Shown piece by piece: positions 8,256 to 16,746 of a DNA stretch of 64,000 nucleotides. The number at the start of each line of letters is the position of its first letter. Positions within the stretch are counted from its first letter, which is position 1. The notes beneath the pieces are model-generated. The model did no database searches, was not told the origin of the DNA, and saw only the letters and a program-made list of their open reading frames with translations. The stretch comes from Chryseobacterium takakiae (GTDB lineage: Bacteria > Bacteroidota > Bacteroidia > Flavobacteriales > Weeksellaceae). The position numbers and the translations under genes are program-made. The stretch is taken from positions 1-64,000 of the forward strand of contig NZ_FQVO01000004.1 of NCBI RefSeq assembly GCF_900129385.1, read 5' to 3'.

Positions 8256-9572
8256 ATGAAATTTAAAGAACGAAATATTCAGATAACAATGATCATCATT
8301 ACCTTTATGATGATCATTTTGCGTTTTTTACTCAACGAAAAAGGCAGAACCAACCCGGATTCTATCCGCTACATGAGATTTGCCCATGTTTTCCCTACTG
8401 TTGATAATACCACTACTCCATTGGGTTATCCTTTGAGCATTAAATTTTTTACATTTTTTGGGCCGGATGAATTCTGGAGCAGTAAAATTGTAGGAATTTC
8501 ATCATTTCTGTTCATTCTTTTTTTCACCTGGAAAAAGAAATTTTTCTTTAAAGAATCTGTGGTTCTGTGTGCACTGTTCAGTTTTTTATCGATTTACTCC
8601 TATACGATGAGTGAGGCGCTGATATTACCTTTCGTACTGTTATTTCTTTACACCTGTTCATTAATTATTGAAGGCAAACTGGAAAAAGGAAAAGCTGTTT
8701 TTTATCTTTCGTTATCACTCATTGCACTCTATAATATTCGGTACAGCTCACTTTTCATTATGGCCGGAACCGGGCTTTTCGGCTTGATTTTTCTGAAAAG
8801 AAAGTATTCAAAACCTTTTATCCTTTCAGGGTTAATTGGTGGAATTTTCGTTGTTCTGTATAAATTTTTGTTCATTGATTATTTTAATGAAAACTATGTG
8901 AATGAATTTCTGGAAATCGGGCTTCATCCTACATCAAAGCTTTTGGCTGAACTGTTTCAGGGATTGTGTACCACTTTCAATCCTTTCATTCATATTGCAA
9001 ATCCGGGAGGAGGAATCATCAATTATGCAATCTATGGGATCGGACTTCTGAATATTCTTTTGATCTGCTGGTTATTTATCAGATATAAACTTTCCGAAAC
9101 AGAATTTTTCTTTATATTCATCAGTATTTCGGGAATTTTCTGTTCTTTTTTTATACAATATTTTTATTCTGTTAATCCTATCGACTACCGTCTAATGGCT
9201 CCGTTCAGCTTTCCGGTATGGCTGGTGTATTTCAGAAAACTTTTCCTGCTGTTTGACCTCAAAGTATATGCAATCGGCTTTTTGAGTATTGCTTCAGGGA
9301 TGCTGTTCACATGGCTATCCAAAGGAAACTACCTCGAAAACAGAAAAGAAATGAAACAGTTTTTGCAATCAGAAAAACTGGATAAAGTACCTTTGAAATT
9401 CTATCTGGAAACGGCTGAAGATTTGGACAAGATACAGGTAGCCGAACTGATCAGCACCGTAAATCCGAATATTACGCTTAGTTTTAAGCCGAAAGACACT
9501 TTGAGTAAAACCACATTAACGAGGTATAAAGTTTTGCAAAAAATAAAGATAGACAAGAACAAATACCAATAA
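8256..9572 (+). CDS. Polytopic membrane protein, possibly a GT-C-type glycosyltransferase
   Basis: A 438-residue protein with about ten hydrophobic segments (the first near residues 10-28) and a soluble C-terminal tail of roughly 90 residues. The short periplasmic loop after the first helix holds TNPDSIRYMRFA; an acidic residue in the first loop is a feature of the GT-C fold (dolichyl-phosphate-mannose or ArnT-like transferases). This is a weak fold-level resemblance, not a family match. It is transcribed alone, with 73 bases before it. The precise function is unknown. Confidence 0.6.
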   Translation: MKFKERNIQITMIIITFMMIILRFLLNEKGRTNPDSIRYMRFAHVFPTVDNTTTPLGYPLSIKFFTFFGPDEFWSSKIVGISSFLFILFFTWKKKFFFKESVVLCALFSFLSIYSYTMSEALILPFVLLFLYTCSLIIEGKLEKGKAVFYLSLSLIALYNIRYSSLFIMAGTGLFGLIFLKRKYSKPFILSGLIGGIFVVLYKFLFIDYFNENYVNEFLEIGLHPTSKLLAELFQGLCTTFNPFIHIANPGGGIINYAIYGIGLLNILLICWLFIRYKLSETEFFFIFISISGIFCSFFIQYFYSVNPIDYRLMAPFSFPVWLVYFRKLFLLFDLKVYAIGFLSIASGMLFTWLSKGNYLENRKEMKQFLQSEKLDKVPLKFYLETAEDLDKIQVAELISTVNPNITLSFKPKDTLSKTTLTRYKVLQKIKIDKNKYQ

Positions 9573-9610
9573 TTTTATTATCTTTGGTTTAAAGTTAAAA
9601 CATTAAAAAA

Positions 9611-9850
9611 ATGAAATTACCAAAGTTTTTATTAGCAGATAATTCGGAATTTCCAGAAGATTTGTTCGTAGTTCATACAGAATATCCGAGATTCATCCTG
9701 AATGTTGAGGAGGAAGAAGTGGAATGGCTGGATGATCTTGAAGGCGATGATGAGGAGACTATGGCAGATGAAGCTACAAAAGTGGTAGAAGCTGCGTTTA
9801 AATGGTGTGATGAAGAGTTGGCTAAGTACGACGAAGAAGAGGAAGATTAA
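9611..9850 (+). CDS. Small, very acidic conserved-type protein
   Basis: A 79-residue protein in which about one third of residues are Asp or Glu, with several acidic clusters (NVEEEEVEW, GDDEETMADEA, DEEEED at the C terminus). It has no signal peptide and no membrane segment. The N-terminal half (PKFLLADNSEFPEDLFVVHTEYPRF) looks structured. I believe similar small proteins occur widely in Flavobacteriia, but no function is known to me. A terminator follows the stop codon by 15 bases. Confidence 0.7.
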   Translation: MKLPKFLLADNSEFPEDLFVVHTEYPRFILNVEEEEVEWLDDLEGDDEETMADEATKVVEAAFKWCDEELAKYDEEEED

Positions 9851-9865
9851 TAACAATCTAAACAT

Positions 9866-9899
9866 AAAAAAGGAACTCAGACGAGTTCCTTTTCTTTTT
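9866..9899. terminator. Bidirectional terminator
   Basis: AAAAAGGAACTC/GAGTTCCTTTT hairpin with an AGAC loop. The T-run on + serves the acidic protein gene, and the A-run on the left makes it usable for the converging META gene. Confidence 0.75.
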
Positions 9900-9904
9900 A
9901 TCTA

Positions 9905-10312
9905 TTATTCAGCTTTATTGAATTTTAACAGAAGGAGATTATCCTGATACAGTTCGAGAACATTTCCTGTGATGACATATTTATTGGCTTTTGACATCAT
10001 ATCCATAAAATTCTTTTCTACGCTCATATTTTCACAAGCCATTTTGGTAGAACCCATTTGCCCGGCAGAGAAATTGCCTGTGGAAGGCTCTACTTTAGCG
10101 GTTCCGAAATAGTTGTTGCATCCCGTATTTCCATTGATCTTTTCACCGTCAATATTCAGGGTAGGAGTTTTCCCCTTCACATTGTCAGCCAAAGCCCATT
10201 TCGTGCCGGAAAGTGAAGGCTGAGCTTTCCCTACTTTTGAAGCTGATCCCGCCATTGCTCCGCAGGAAACCAAAACCACTGCAGTACATAAACTTAAAAA
10301 AAGATTTTTCAT
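9905..10312 (-). CDS. META-domain (HslJ-like) lipoprotein
   Basis: A predicted outer-membrane or periplasmic lipoprotein. I choose the ATG ending at 10312, because it gives a clean lipoprotein signal MKNLFLSLCTAVVLVSC with the lipobox Cys at 17; the longer start at 10336 adds a lysine-rich stretch. Residues about 40-135 form a META/HslJ domain, with the signature LSGTKWALADN, a central GNTGCNNYFGT and MGSTKMACEN. META domains are linked to heat-shock or novobiocin resistance in E. coli HslJ and to secretion or motility in others; the role here is unknown. Confidence 0.85.
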   Translation of the reverse strand: MKNLFLSLCTAVVLVSCGAMAGSASKVGKAQPSLSGTKWALADNVKGKTPTLNIDGEKINGNTGCNNYFGTAKVEPSTGNFSAGQMGSTKMACENMSVEKNFMDMMSKANKYVITGNVLELYQDNLLLLKFNKAE

Positions 10313-10511
10313 TTTTTTCTTTTTGATTGAAATCAAATTTACGGAAATATTATTATTTAAATGGTATCACATGGATTTTATTATTCTTTTAACGGCTGTT
10401 TTTAGTGAATTTTTTTTAGAAAACAGACTTAAAATTTCGTTCCTGTGTGTCGGACCCCCAGTAAAAAATCTCTTTTTATTCCTGAAAAATATTGATGTTT
10501 TTGTTTAAGTT

Positions 10512-10562
10512 TTGGCTAAAGCCAATCTGATATGGTCATCAAAAAAGCGGGCTTAGCCCGCT
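10512..10562 (-). terminator. pheT terminator inside a two-hairpin palindromic element
   Basis: Two hairpins lie here. TTGGC-TAAA-GCCAA is at 10512-10525. AGCGGGC-TTA-GCCCGCT is at 10546-10562, and on the - strand it runs into TTTTTTG. The second is a textbook intrinsic terminator for pheT, whose stop codon is about 40 bases away. The pair may also be a dispersed repeat. Confidence 0.75.
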
Positions 10563-10602
10563 CTATTAAATAATATTTGATTTTTCTATTAGTGCAAAAA
10601 AA

Positions 10603-13005
10603 TTACCCTCTCAATTCCGCATTGAATTCTTTCTGGAAAGATTTAATTAAGGAATCCATTACTGCCGTAATTTCTTTGTCTTCCAGCGTTTTTTCCTCAT
10701 TCAGAAGCTCAAAACTCAGGGCATAGGATTTTTTGCCTTCCGGAAGATTTTTCCCCTCATATACATCAAACAGATTGATATTTTTGATATATGGAGATTT
10801 ATTCTTTTTAGCGGTCTGATAAAGATCTTCGTAATTCACACTTTTATCAATCAGTAAAGCCAAATCTCTTCGGATCTTGTTGAACTTAGGAATATCCTTA
10901 AATTTCAAATCATTTCCGGTGCGCAGTTTCTGAGCAAATTCCAACTCGATTTCTGCGTAGAAACATTCCTGATCGATATCAAAATCTTTCAGCATCTGAG
11001 TGGAAACCTTTCCTATTCTTACCAAAGCTTTACCATCAACTTCATAAGCTAAAGCATCGGAAAATCTTTCATCTGAAAGCGCAACTTCTTTATAATCAAT
11101 TGCTAATTTTTCTAATAAAACTTTAACATACGCTTTTAAATTATAGAAACTGGTTGCAGATTTTGGCTGAAGCCAGTTTTCCGCAACTTCCCTTCCTGAA
11201 ACAAGAATTCCAAGCTGCTTTCTTTCTTCGTATTTGTCTCTTTTATGATAGATTTTCCCAAATTCGAAGAATTTAATATCCTGATTTTTCCTGTTGATAT
11301 TGTAGATCGCGTTCTGTAAAAGACCTTCCAGTAAAGACTTTCTCATGAATGCAAGATCACTGCTCAAAGGATTTAATAGTTTTACAGCGTGTGTTTCATC
11401 TTTTACGGAAGTGAGTGAATTGTTCATCACTTCGTTGAAGCCAAGGCTTTGCAAAGTTCTTGCCCAACTGTTTTCCAACTCATCCTGATCTTTTGCATGG
11501 AGTTTCACCGGTGTAAAAGATATTTTTTGAGGAGCATCAATTTTATTGTACCCGTAAATTCTTAAAATCTCTTCGATAACGTCAATTTCTCTCGTCACAT
11601 CTGCTCTGTAAGCCGGTACGGAAATCTCATAACCGTTCTGAATTTCATTTAAAACCTGAATATCAAGTGCCTTTAAAATTTCTTTTACTTTTTCACGGTG
11701 AATTTTTGTTCCTAAAATCTGCTCAATTTTTGAAAACCTGATAATGACATAATTGTCTTCGATTTTCTTAGGATATTCTTCCAGCAAATCGCCAACTAAT
11801 TTTCCTTCCGCTAATTCCTGAATCAATTTAACAGCATGGGTGATGGCTGTTCTGGTAATATTAGGATCTACTCCTCTTTCAAACCTGAAAGAAGCATCCG
11901 TATTCAGTCCGTGGAATTTTGCTCCTTTTCTTACTGCTACAGGATTGAAATAAGCACTTTCCAGGAAAATGGTTTTTGTATCAGCGGAAACTCCTGATTC
12001 TGCACCACCGAAAACTCCGGCAATACACATCGGGTTGTCTTTTCCATCTTTGATCATGATTTCAGAGCCATTCAAAGTTCTTTCCACACCATCTAAAGTT
12101 GTGAATTTCGTTCCTTCTTTTACGGTTCCTACTTTTACGGTTTTATCAGCAATTTTATCAGCATCGAAAGCGTGAAGCGGCTGACCGAACCCGTGAAGAA
12201 TATAGTTGGTAATATCCACCACATTGTTGATCGGGCTTAGTCCGATGGCTTTGAGTCTGTCTTTCAGCCATGCCGGAGATTCTGCTACGTTTACGCCTTC
12301 AATCACTGCTCCGATATATCTCGGACATAATTCCGCATCTTCCACTACCAGTTTAAAATCGTGAGTCCCCTCATTGCTAAGTACAACAGAAGAAACTTTT
12401 TCAAAATCAGATTTTTGTTTGTTTGTAGAAAGATAAGCGTGAAGGTCCCTTGCTACGCCATAATGAGACATAGCATCGGTTCTGTTTGGCGTTAAACCAA
12501 TTTCCAGAACTTCGTCATTAGTTATTTCAAAATAATCAGCGAATTTTTTTCCTACTTCAAACTTTTCTTCATTAAGAACCATAATGCCTCCGTGGTCATC
12601 GCTTAATCCCAATTCATCTTCCGCACAGATCATGCCTTGGGAAACTTCTCCACGAATTTTCGCTTCTTTAATTTCAAAAAAGTTTCCGGATTTATCATAA
12701 ATTTTTGTTCCGACTACTGCTACTGGAACCGTTTGTCCGGCTTCCACATTCGGAGCACCGCAAACAATATTTAATATTTTCCCGTTCCCAACGTCTACCG
12801 TTGTTTTTTTGAGCTTATCTGCATTTGGGTGCTTTTCGCAGGTTAATACTTTACCTACAACAATTCCTTCCAGGCTGCCTTTAATACTTTCAAATTTTTC
12901 TATCCCTTCAACTTCAAGACCGATATCTGTAAGGAACTCACCGATTCTTTCAGTTTTCAATTCCGTTTTGATAAAGTCTTTAAGCCAGTTATTCGATATT
13001 TTCAT
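10603..13005 (-). CDS. pheT: Phenylalanine--tRNA ligase beta subunit
   Basis: The beta chain of the cytoplasmic alpha2beta2 phenylalanyl-tRNA synthetase, which charges tRNA-Phe. The 800 residues start MKISNNWLKDFI. A tRNA-binding (OB-fold) domain at about 40-155 (VVGKVLTCEKHPNADKLK) is followed by the B3/B4 editing domain (about 215-390), the B5 domain (about 405-475), the catalytic-like core, and the C-terminal ferredoxin-fold anticodon-binding domain (about 705-800: FKDIPKFNKIRRDLALL). All domains are present and full length. pheS is not adjacent, which is common in Bacteroidota. Confidence 0.97.
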   Translation of the reverse strand: MKISNNWLKDFIKTELKTERIGEFLTDIGLEVEGIEKFESIKGSLEGIVVGKVLTCEKHPNADKLKKTTVDVGNGKILNIVCGAPNVEAGQTVPVAVVGTKIYDKSGNFFEIKEAKIRGEVSQGMICAEDELGLSDDHGGIMVLNEEKFEVGKKFADYFEITNDEVLEIGLTPNRTDAMSHYGVARDLHAYLSTNKQKSDFEKVSSVVLSNEGTHDFKLVVEDAELCPRYIGAVIEGVNVAESPAWLKDRLKAIGLSPINNVVDITNYILHGFGQPLHAFDADKIADKTVKVGTVKEGTKFTTLDGVERTLNGSEIMIKDGKDNPMCIAGVFGGAESGVSADTKTIFLESAYFNPVAVRKGAKFHGLNTDASFRFERGVDPNITRTAITHAVKLIQELAEGKLVGDLLEEYPKKIEDNYVIIRFSKIEQILGTKIHREKVKEILKALDIQVLNEIQNGYEISVPAYRADVTREIDVIEEILRIYGYNKIDAPQKISFTPVKLHAKDQDELENSWARTLQSLGFNEVMNNSLTSVKDETHAVKLLNPLSSDLAFMRKSLLEGLLQNAIYNINRKNQDIKFFEFGKIYHKRDKYEERKQLGILVSGREVAENWLQPKSATSFYNLKAYVKVLLEKLAIDYKEVALSDERFSDALAYEVDGKALVRIGKVSTQMLKDFDIDQECFYAEIELEFAQKLRTGNDLKFKDIPKFNKIRRDLALLIDKSVNYEDLYQTAKKNKSPYIKNINLFDVYEGKNLPEGKKSYALSFELLNEEKTLEDKEITAVMDSLIKSFQKEFNAELRG

Positions 13006-13192
13006 CTGATAATTTTTATTTTTTCTAAGCCAGATGCAACCTTACGATTTCATCTGATATATTTGAAAATTGAGTTGAATTTAAGTTTACAAATGTCGTG
13101 TTTTTTTGAGAAACAGGGAAATTTATAACAAACTTTAAAGGTATAATTTCTATACAAATTTTAATGTGCCTGCGAAATATTATCCAAGTTTA

Positions 13193-14023
13193 TCAGTAGT
13201 TTTTTGAATAGGTCTTTTTTTCTGCAAGATATTCTGCCTTCGTTCCATTACCTGTTTTAAAAAGAGTTTTTACGGTTTTCATAAGCTTATCAGCGGTAGT
13301 GCTGGAAAGATAAGTTACAAAATGTAAATGCGGTCCTTTACTCCATCCCGTATTTCCGCTCAAACCAATCACGCTGCCCTTCTTTACCTGATCTCCTATA
13401 TTGACTTTCACTCCATTTTGTTTTAAGTGATAATACTGGGCAAATGTTCCGTCCGGATGCAAAATCGTTATATAATTGGCTTTATCTGCACAGCTTCTCG
13501 TAGGACAGGAAAAATTGTTATTGCTTACCAAATCTACTACTATTCCTTCCCGTGCTGCTACAATTTCTGTTCCCTCAGGCATGGTAAAATCCAAAGAATT
13601 TTCATTCTGGTGAGAAAATGAGCCATTATATCCCTGATAAACCGTAAAAGATTTACCGGTCTTAAAAGGAAGATCATACTGATAGTCTGAATCAAAATTT
13701 TTAATGGTTACATCTCCAATATACGTCATGTATCCGGGCATCTTTTTTATACTCCATTTTTTGGAATCATCAATTATAATAAAACTTGCCACTTTATTTT
13801 TAACTGATTTTGGAGGAAAAACCTGAGTCATTTTAAAAGGTTCAGGACTTTTCATATTTTCTACTTCCGGTTGGTGAACAAAAACAAATGATACAGGATA
13901 GATCTCCTGATTATCTGTGTAATACGTGATGGTGTCTCCTTTTTTCTGATGGTAAATTTTAATATTTTGCGAAAATGCGATAATAAACTGTAATAAAAAG
14001 ATTATTGTTAAAATGTTTTTCAT
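13193..14023 (-). CDS. Secreted M23-family (LytM) peptidase
   Basis: A probable peptidoglycan-directed or related zinc endopeptidase. I take the ATG ending at 14023, giving the signal peptide MKNILTIIFLLQFIIAFSQ. The N-terminal half is beta-rich and has no obvious name. Residues about 140-265 are the M23 fold: NSLDFTMPEGTEIVAAREG holds the first metal-site Asp and GPHLHFVTY the HxH motif. The first ligand position reads NSLDF where typical M23 proteins have NAxDF with an upstream His (here SHQNENSLDF), so the site looks intact. It sits between pheT and dnaN on the same strand, separated from dnaN by a terminator. Confidence 0.85.
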   Translation of the reverse strand: MKNILTIIFLLQFIIAFSQNIKIYHQKKGDTITYYTDNQEIYPVSFVFVHQPEVENMKSPEPFKMTQVFPPKSVKNKVASFIIIDDSKKWSIKKMPGYMTYIGDVTIKNFDSDYQYDLPFKTGKSFTVYQGYNGSFSHQNENSLDFTMPEGTEIVAAREGIVVDLVSNNNFSCPTRSCADKANYITILHPDGTFAQYYHLKQNGVKVNIGDQVKKGSVIGLSGNTGWSKGPHLHFVTYLSSTTADKLMKTVKTLFKTGNGTKAEYLAEKKTYSKNY

Positions 14024-14052
14024 GGTTAAAAATTGATTATTCATTCACTAAA

Positions 14053-14082
14053 AAAGAGGTTTTGAAAAAATTCAAAACCTCT
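14053..14082 (-). terminator. dnaN terminator
   Basis: The 13-bp perfect stem AAGAGGTTTTGAA/TTCAAAACCTCTT is followed by TTTTT on the - strand, 22 bases after the dnaN stop codon. Confidence 0.85.
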
Positions 14083-14103
14083 TATATTTTATTTAAATTA
14101 ATA

Positions 14104-15234
14104 CTACAACCCGATTACCGGCATTGATAACATTAAGATACTTTCGTTTTCTTCGAGACCATCAAGAGGCTCGATGATTCCCGGTCTGTTAGGCTGGGAC
14201 ATTTTCATGGTGATATCGTCTGATCCCAGAATCGTTAACATTTCAGTTAAGAATTTTGAGCTGAACCCGATATTGATATCTTCACCGTTATAATCGCAAG
14301 GAATCTGCATGTCTGCCTTATTTGCATACTCGGTATCTTCCGCATGAAGGTGAAGAATGTTTGCAGACAATTTGAATCGCACCTGGTTGGTCGATTTGTT
14401 TGACATGATGGAAGCTCTTTTGATGGCTCCTAACAAGAGATTTCTGTTGATGGTTAATACATTCGGGTTTTCTTTCGGAATTACCGCTGTATAGTTAGGG
14501 TATTTCCCATCGATCAGTCTACAGATCCATGTGTGTTTTCCGAAGGTGAATCTTGCCATATTTTCATTGAAATCGATTGTTACATCTTCATTTGAGCTTG
14601 CAAGAATATTTTTGAAAATGTTCAGCGGTTTTTTCGGCATGATGAATTCCATAGGTTCGGCGTTCATCAGGTCATTTCTTTTGTATACGACCAGTCTGTG
14701 AGAATCGGTGGAAACAAAGTTGGTTTCATTTTCCCCGAACTGGAATAAAACTCCCGTCATCACCGGACGAAGAGAGTCATTACTGGTAGCAAAAAGCGTG
14801 TTGGTAAGTGCTTCAGATAAAACGCCTGCAGACATGGTAACGCTTTGTGCGGCATCAAATTCCGGAAGCTCCGGATAGTCGTCTGCATTATCCAATGCTA
14901 CGGCAAAGTTATCTTTTTCATCTAAAATCTCAAGCTGACTTCCGGTACCTTCAGCATTATCTTTTACAACAAGCGTTAATGGCTGTTCTCCGTAAGTCTT
15001 GATAAAATCCTGAAAAATCTTTGCAGGAACGGCAAATTTACCGGTATCGTCAGACTTCACTTCCAGAGAGGTAACAAGAGTTGTCTCCCCATCGGATGCT
15101 GTAATGGTAACCTGAGTTCCGTCTAATTCAAAAAGATAATTTTCTAAAATCGGTCTCGACTGAGAGCTTGATATTACGCCACTTACAGTTTGCAAAGCTT
15201 TCTGCAGTTCACCACTTGAAATAATAAATTTCAT
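14104..15234 (-). CDS. dnaN: DNA polymerase III beta subunit (sliding clamp)
   Basis: DnaN forms the dimeric ring that tethers DNA polymerase III and many repair proteins to DNA. The 376 residues contain the three repeated clamp domains. The N terminus MKFIISSGELQKALQTVSGVISSR-like stretch and the C terminus LMLSMPVIGL, where the family usually ends in PM(R/-)L-type residues, are typical. No dnaA is adjacent, so this is not a classic oriC neighbourhood. A -7 box on the - strand (TATATTTG, 15256-15263) lies about 22 bases upstream. Confidence 0.97.
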   Translation of the reverse strand: MKFIISSGELQKALQTVSGVISSSQSRPILENYLFELDGTQVTITASDGETTLVTSLEVKSDDTGKFAVPAKIFQDFIKTYGEQPLTLVVKDNAEGTGSQLEILDEKDNFAVALDNADDYPELPEFDAAQSVTMSAGVLSEALTNTLFATSNDSLRPVMTGVLFQFGENETNFVSTDSHRLVVYKRNDLMNAEPMEFIMPKKPLNIFKNILASSNEDVTIDFNENMARFTFGKHTWICRLIDGKYPNYTAVIPKENPNVLTINRNLLLGAIKRASIMSNKSTNQVRFKLSANILHLHAEDTEYANKADMQIPCDYNGEDINIGFSSKFLTEMLTILGSDDITMKMSQPNRPGIIEPLDGLEENESILMLSMPVIGL

Positions 15235-15255
15235 AGATTCAAAAATAAATTTTTA

Positions 15256-15263
15256 CAAATATA
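15256..15263 (-). promoter_or_regulatory. dnaN promoter -7 box
   Basis: TATATTTG on the - strand, 22 bases before the dnaN start codon. No convincing -33 TTG was found. Confidence 0.4.
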
Positions 15264-15408
15264 ATAAATAGAAAACAGATGGAAAAGAATAATCCTGAGA
15301 GTTATTAACAACCATCAAAAGATTCAGATTGTTTCTGCTTCATTTTCCGAAGTCAACACTATCAAATTGATAATGACTAAAGATAAGCATTTTCTTGACG
15401 CAAATAAT

Positions 15409-15416
15409 TATATTTG
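15409..15416 (+). promoter_or_regulatory. dgkA promoter -7 box
   Basis: TATATTTG on +. Transcription would start near 15423, just upstream of the ATG at 15434. This argues against the longer reading frame that starts at 15395. Confidence 0.45.
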
Positions 15417-15433
15417 TAAATATCTTTTTCACT

Positions 15434-15784
15434 ATGCGAAAACCGCTTCTCTATAAAAGTTTTTTTAATGCTTTCCGCGGCGTTTTGATGATGTTGAAAA
15501 GCGAAAGGAATTTCCAAATAGAAACCGCTGCATTTTTTATTAATCTTTTTTTGATTTTTTACCTAAAACTTACTACAACTGACGCGGTTATGGTTATCAT
15601 TATTTCTTCGGCTGTTTTAGCTGCTGAAATTTTTAATACGGCTATTGAAAGGATTTGCGATATGATTCAGCCTGAATTTGACAGGAGAATCGGTTTTATC
15701 AAAGATATTTCTGCCGGAGCAGTACTTCTGCTGGCCGTGGCATCGGTCATCATAGGAATTTTAATTTACTGGAAATACATTTAA
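15434..15784 (+). CDS. dgkA: Diacylglycerol kinase family protein (DgkA-type)
   Basis: A small integral membrane kinase that phosphorylates diacylglycerol or undecaprenol for lipid recycling. The 116 residues hold three membrane segments. The N terminus MRKPLLYKSFFNAFRGV and the family signature AAEIFNTAIERICDMIQPEFD (E and N residues of the active site) are followed by IKDISAGAVLLLA. The ATG at 15434 is preferred over 15395, because the promoter -7 box lies between them and family members start with this charged helix. Confidence 0.92.
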   Translation: MRKPLLYKSFFNAFRGVLMMLKSERNFQIETAAFFINLFLIFYLKLTTTDAVMVIIISSAVLAAEIFNTAIERICDMIQPEFDRRIGFIKDISAGAVLLLAVASVIIGILIYWKYI

Positions 15785-15858
15785 CCTCTACTTTTTAATT
15801 AACATCTCTTTTATAACAGATTTACTCAGAGGTTGTTTTTATTATTGTTGTAAAAAGA

Positions 15859-16191
15859 TTATTTTCCGACATAAATGAAGCCGGATTTTCCGGATTTAAA
15901 AACACCTTCTACCCTTTTATAATCATCCACTTCATATTTATCGGCTTGTAGAATTTCTTCATCGGTAACTGCAAATAATACCCCTTCCACTTCATCTTCC
16001 GGATTTCCTGAAAATTCCAGAATCGGATGATATTTCTGGTTGCTTTTCCGTAAAACTTCAGGATCTTTAATTTCCAGCATTTTAAGCTTATAGCCTGTGA
16101 GAATGTCTTTTTGTCCTTGCAAAATTCTACCGAAAGTTTCAATCTGAACTTTTTCGTTTTGCAGGGTTCCGTAAGAAAATAGCTTGGGCAT
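15859..16191 (-). CDS. Gamma-glutamylcyclotransferase-like (AIG2 family) protein
   Basis: A 110-residue cytoplasmic protein of the AIG2/GGACT fold. The N-terminal FSYGTLQNEKVQ is the substrate-binding YGTL motif; the central EVEGVLFAV supplies the putative catalytic Glu. Members cyclise gamma-glutamyl amines or peptides. The actual substrate cannot be told. It stands alone, downstream of a barstar-like gene. Confidence 0.88.
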   Translation of the reverse strand: MPKLFSYGTLQNEKVQIETFGRILQGQKDILTGYKLKMLEIKDPEVLRKSNQKYHPILEFSGNPEDEVEGVLFAVTDEEILQADKYEVDDYKRVEGVFKSGKSGFIYVGK

Positions 16192-16249
16192 GAGAATGAA
16201 TAAAATTTTGAACTATTAAGGTTTTTTATATAGCAGACTAATTGTGAAA

Positions 16250-16290
16250 ATGCTTCGACAGGCTCAGCATGACAGCGCTAATACTATGTA
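16250..16290. repeat. Possible dispersed palindromic element
   Basis: The GC-richer stretch CTTCGACAGGCTCAGCATGA, in otherwise AT-rich spacer, has the form of a short dispersed repeat seen in many Bacteroidota genomes. Only one copy is present in the window. Confidence 0.35.
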
Positions 16291-16316
16291 TCAAAATTAT
16301 AAAATTTAACCGTGTA

Positions 16317-16697
16317 TTAATTCAAAATAAGCTGAATATTTTTGTGTGACTTGATGATTTCAATTAAAATTTCAAATAAGGTCTGCCCGTTTCCGACGGT
16401 CAATTCATCTAATTTTTGCTGAAGCAGTTTAATATTGAACGGCTTTCCTTGTAAGATTTTATTTTCGTAAAATTTAATAGTTGCCTCAAAGCCTAAGTCT
16501 TCTTTTGATTTTTGAGAATCTTTCCAGGTAATTGCACCCTGAAATCCGTATAAAATGTCATCAAAACCATCCAACGTCCCGACCTTCCAATCTTCATCCT
16601 TCATAAAAAGCTGGGAAATCTCTTCATAGAAACCTTCCAGATTTGAAAAATGACTGCCATTGATGACAGTCATTTGTTTATTTGAATTATTATTCAT
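16317..16697 (-). CDS. Barstar-like ribonuclease inhibitor family protein
   Basis: A 126-residue protein resembling barstar, the inhibitor of secreted barnase-type RNases. The N-terminal part (VINGSHFSNLEGFYEEISQLF) matches the barstar first strand and helix, and WKVGTLDGFDDILYG matches the segment that carries the barnase-contacting acidic residues. No barnase-like or polymorphic-toxin gene is next to it, so it may be an orphan immunity protein or have a housekeeping role. It lies 49 bases after the purL stop codon in the direction opposite to reading, that is, downstream of purL on the same strand. Confidence 0.8.
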   Translation of the reverse strand: MNNNSNKQMTVINGSHFSNLEGFYEEISQLFMKDEDWKVGTLDGFDDILYGFQGAITWKDSQKSKEDLGFEATIKFYENKILQGKPFNIKLLQQKLDELTVGNGQTLFEILIEIIKSHKNIQLILN

Positions 16698-16746
16698 TTA
16701 TTTTTAACATTTTAAAGCCAAAAGCTAATTGCTAAAAGCCAGCAGC

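Noticed and set aside
14104-15234. Replication origin near dnaN
   Set aside because: There is no dnaA, no cluster of DnaA boxes and no origin-like AT-rich repeats; dnaN is often unlinked from oriC in Bacteroidota.
15783-15833. ACCTCT/AGAGGT pairing after dgkA as a terminator
   Set aside because: The loop would be nearly 40 bases, so the hairpin is improbable despite a following T-run.
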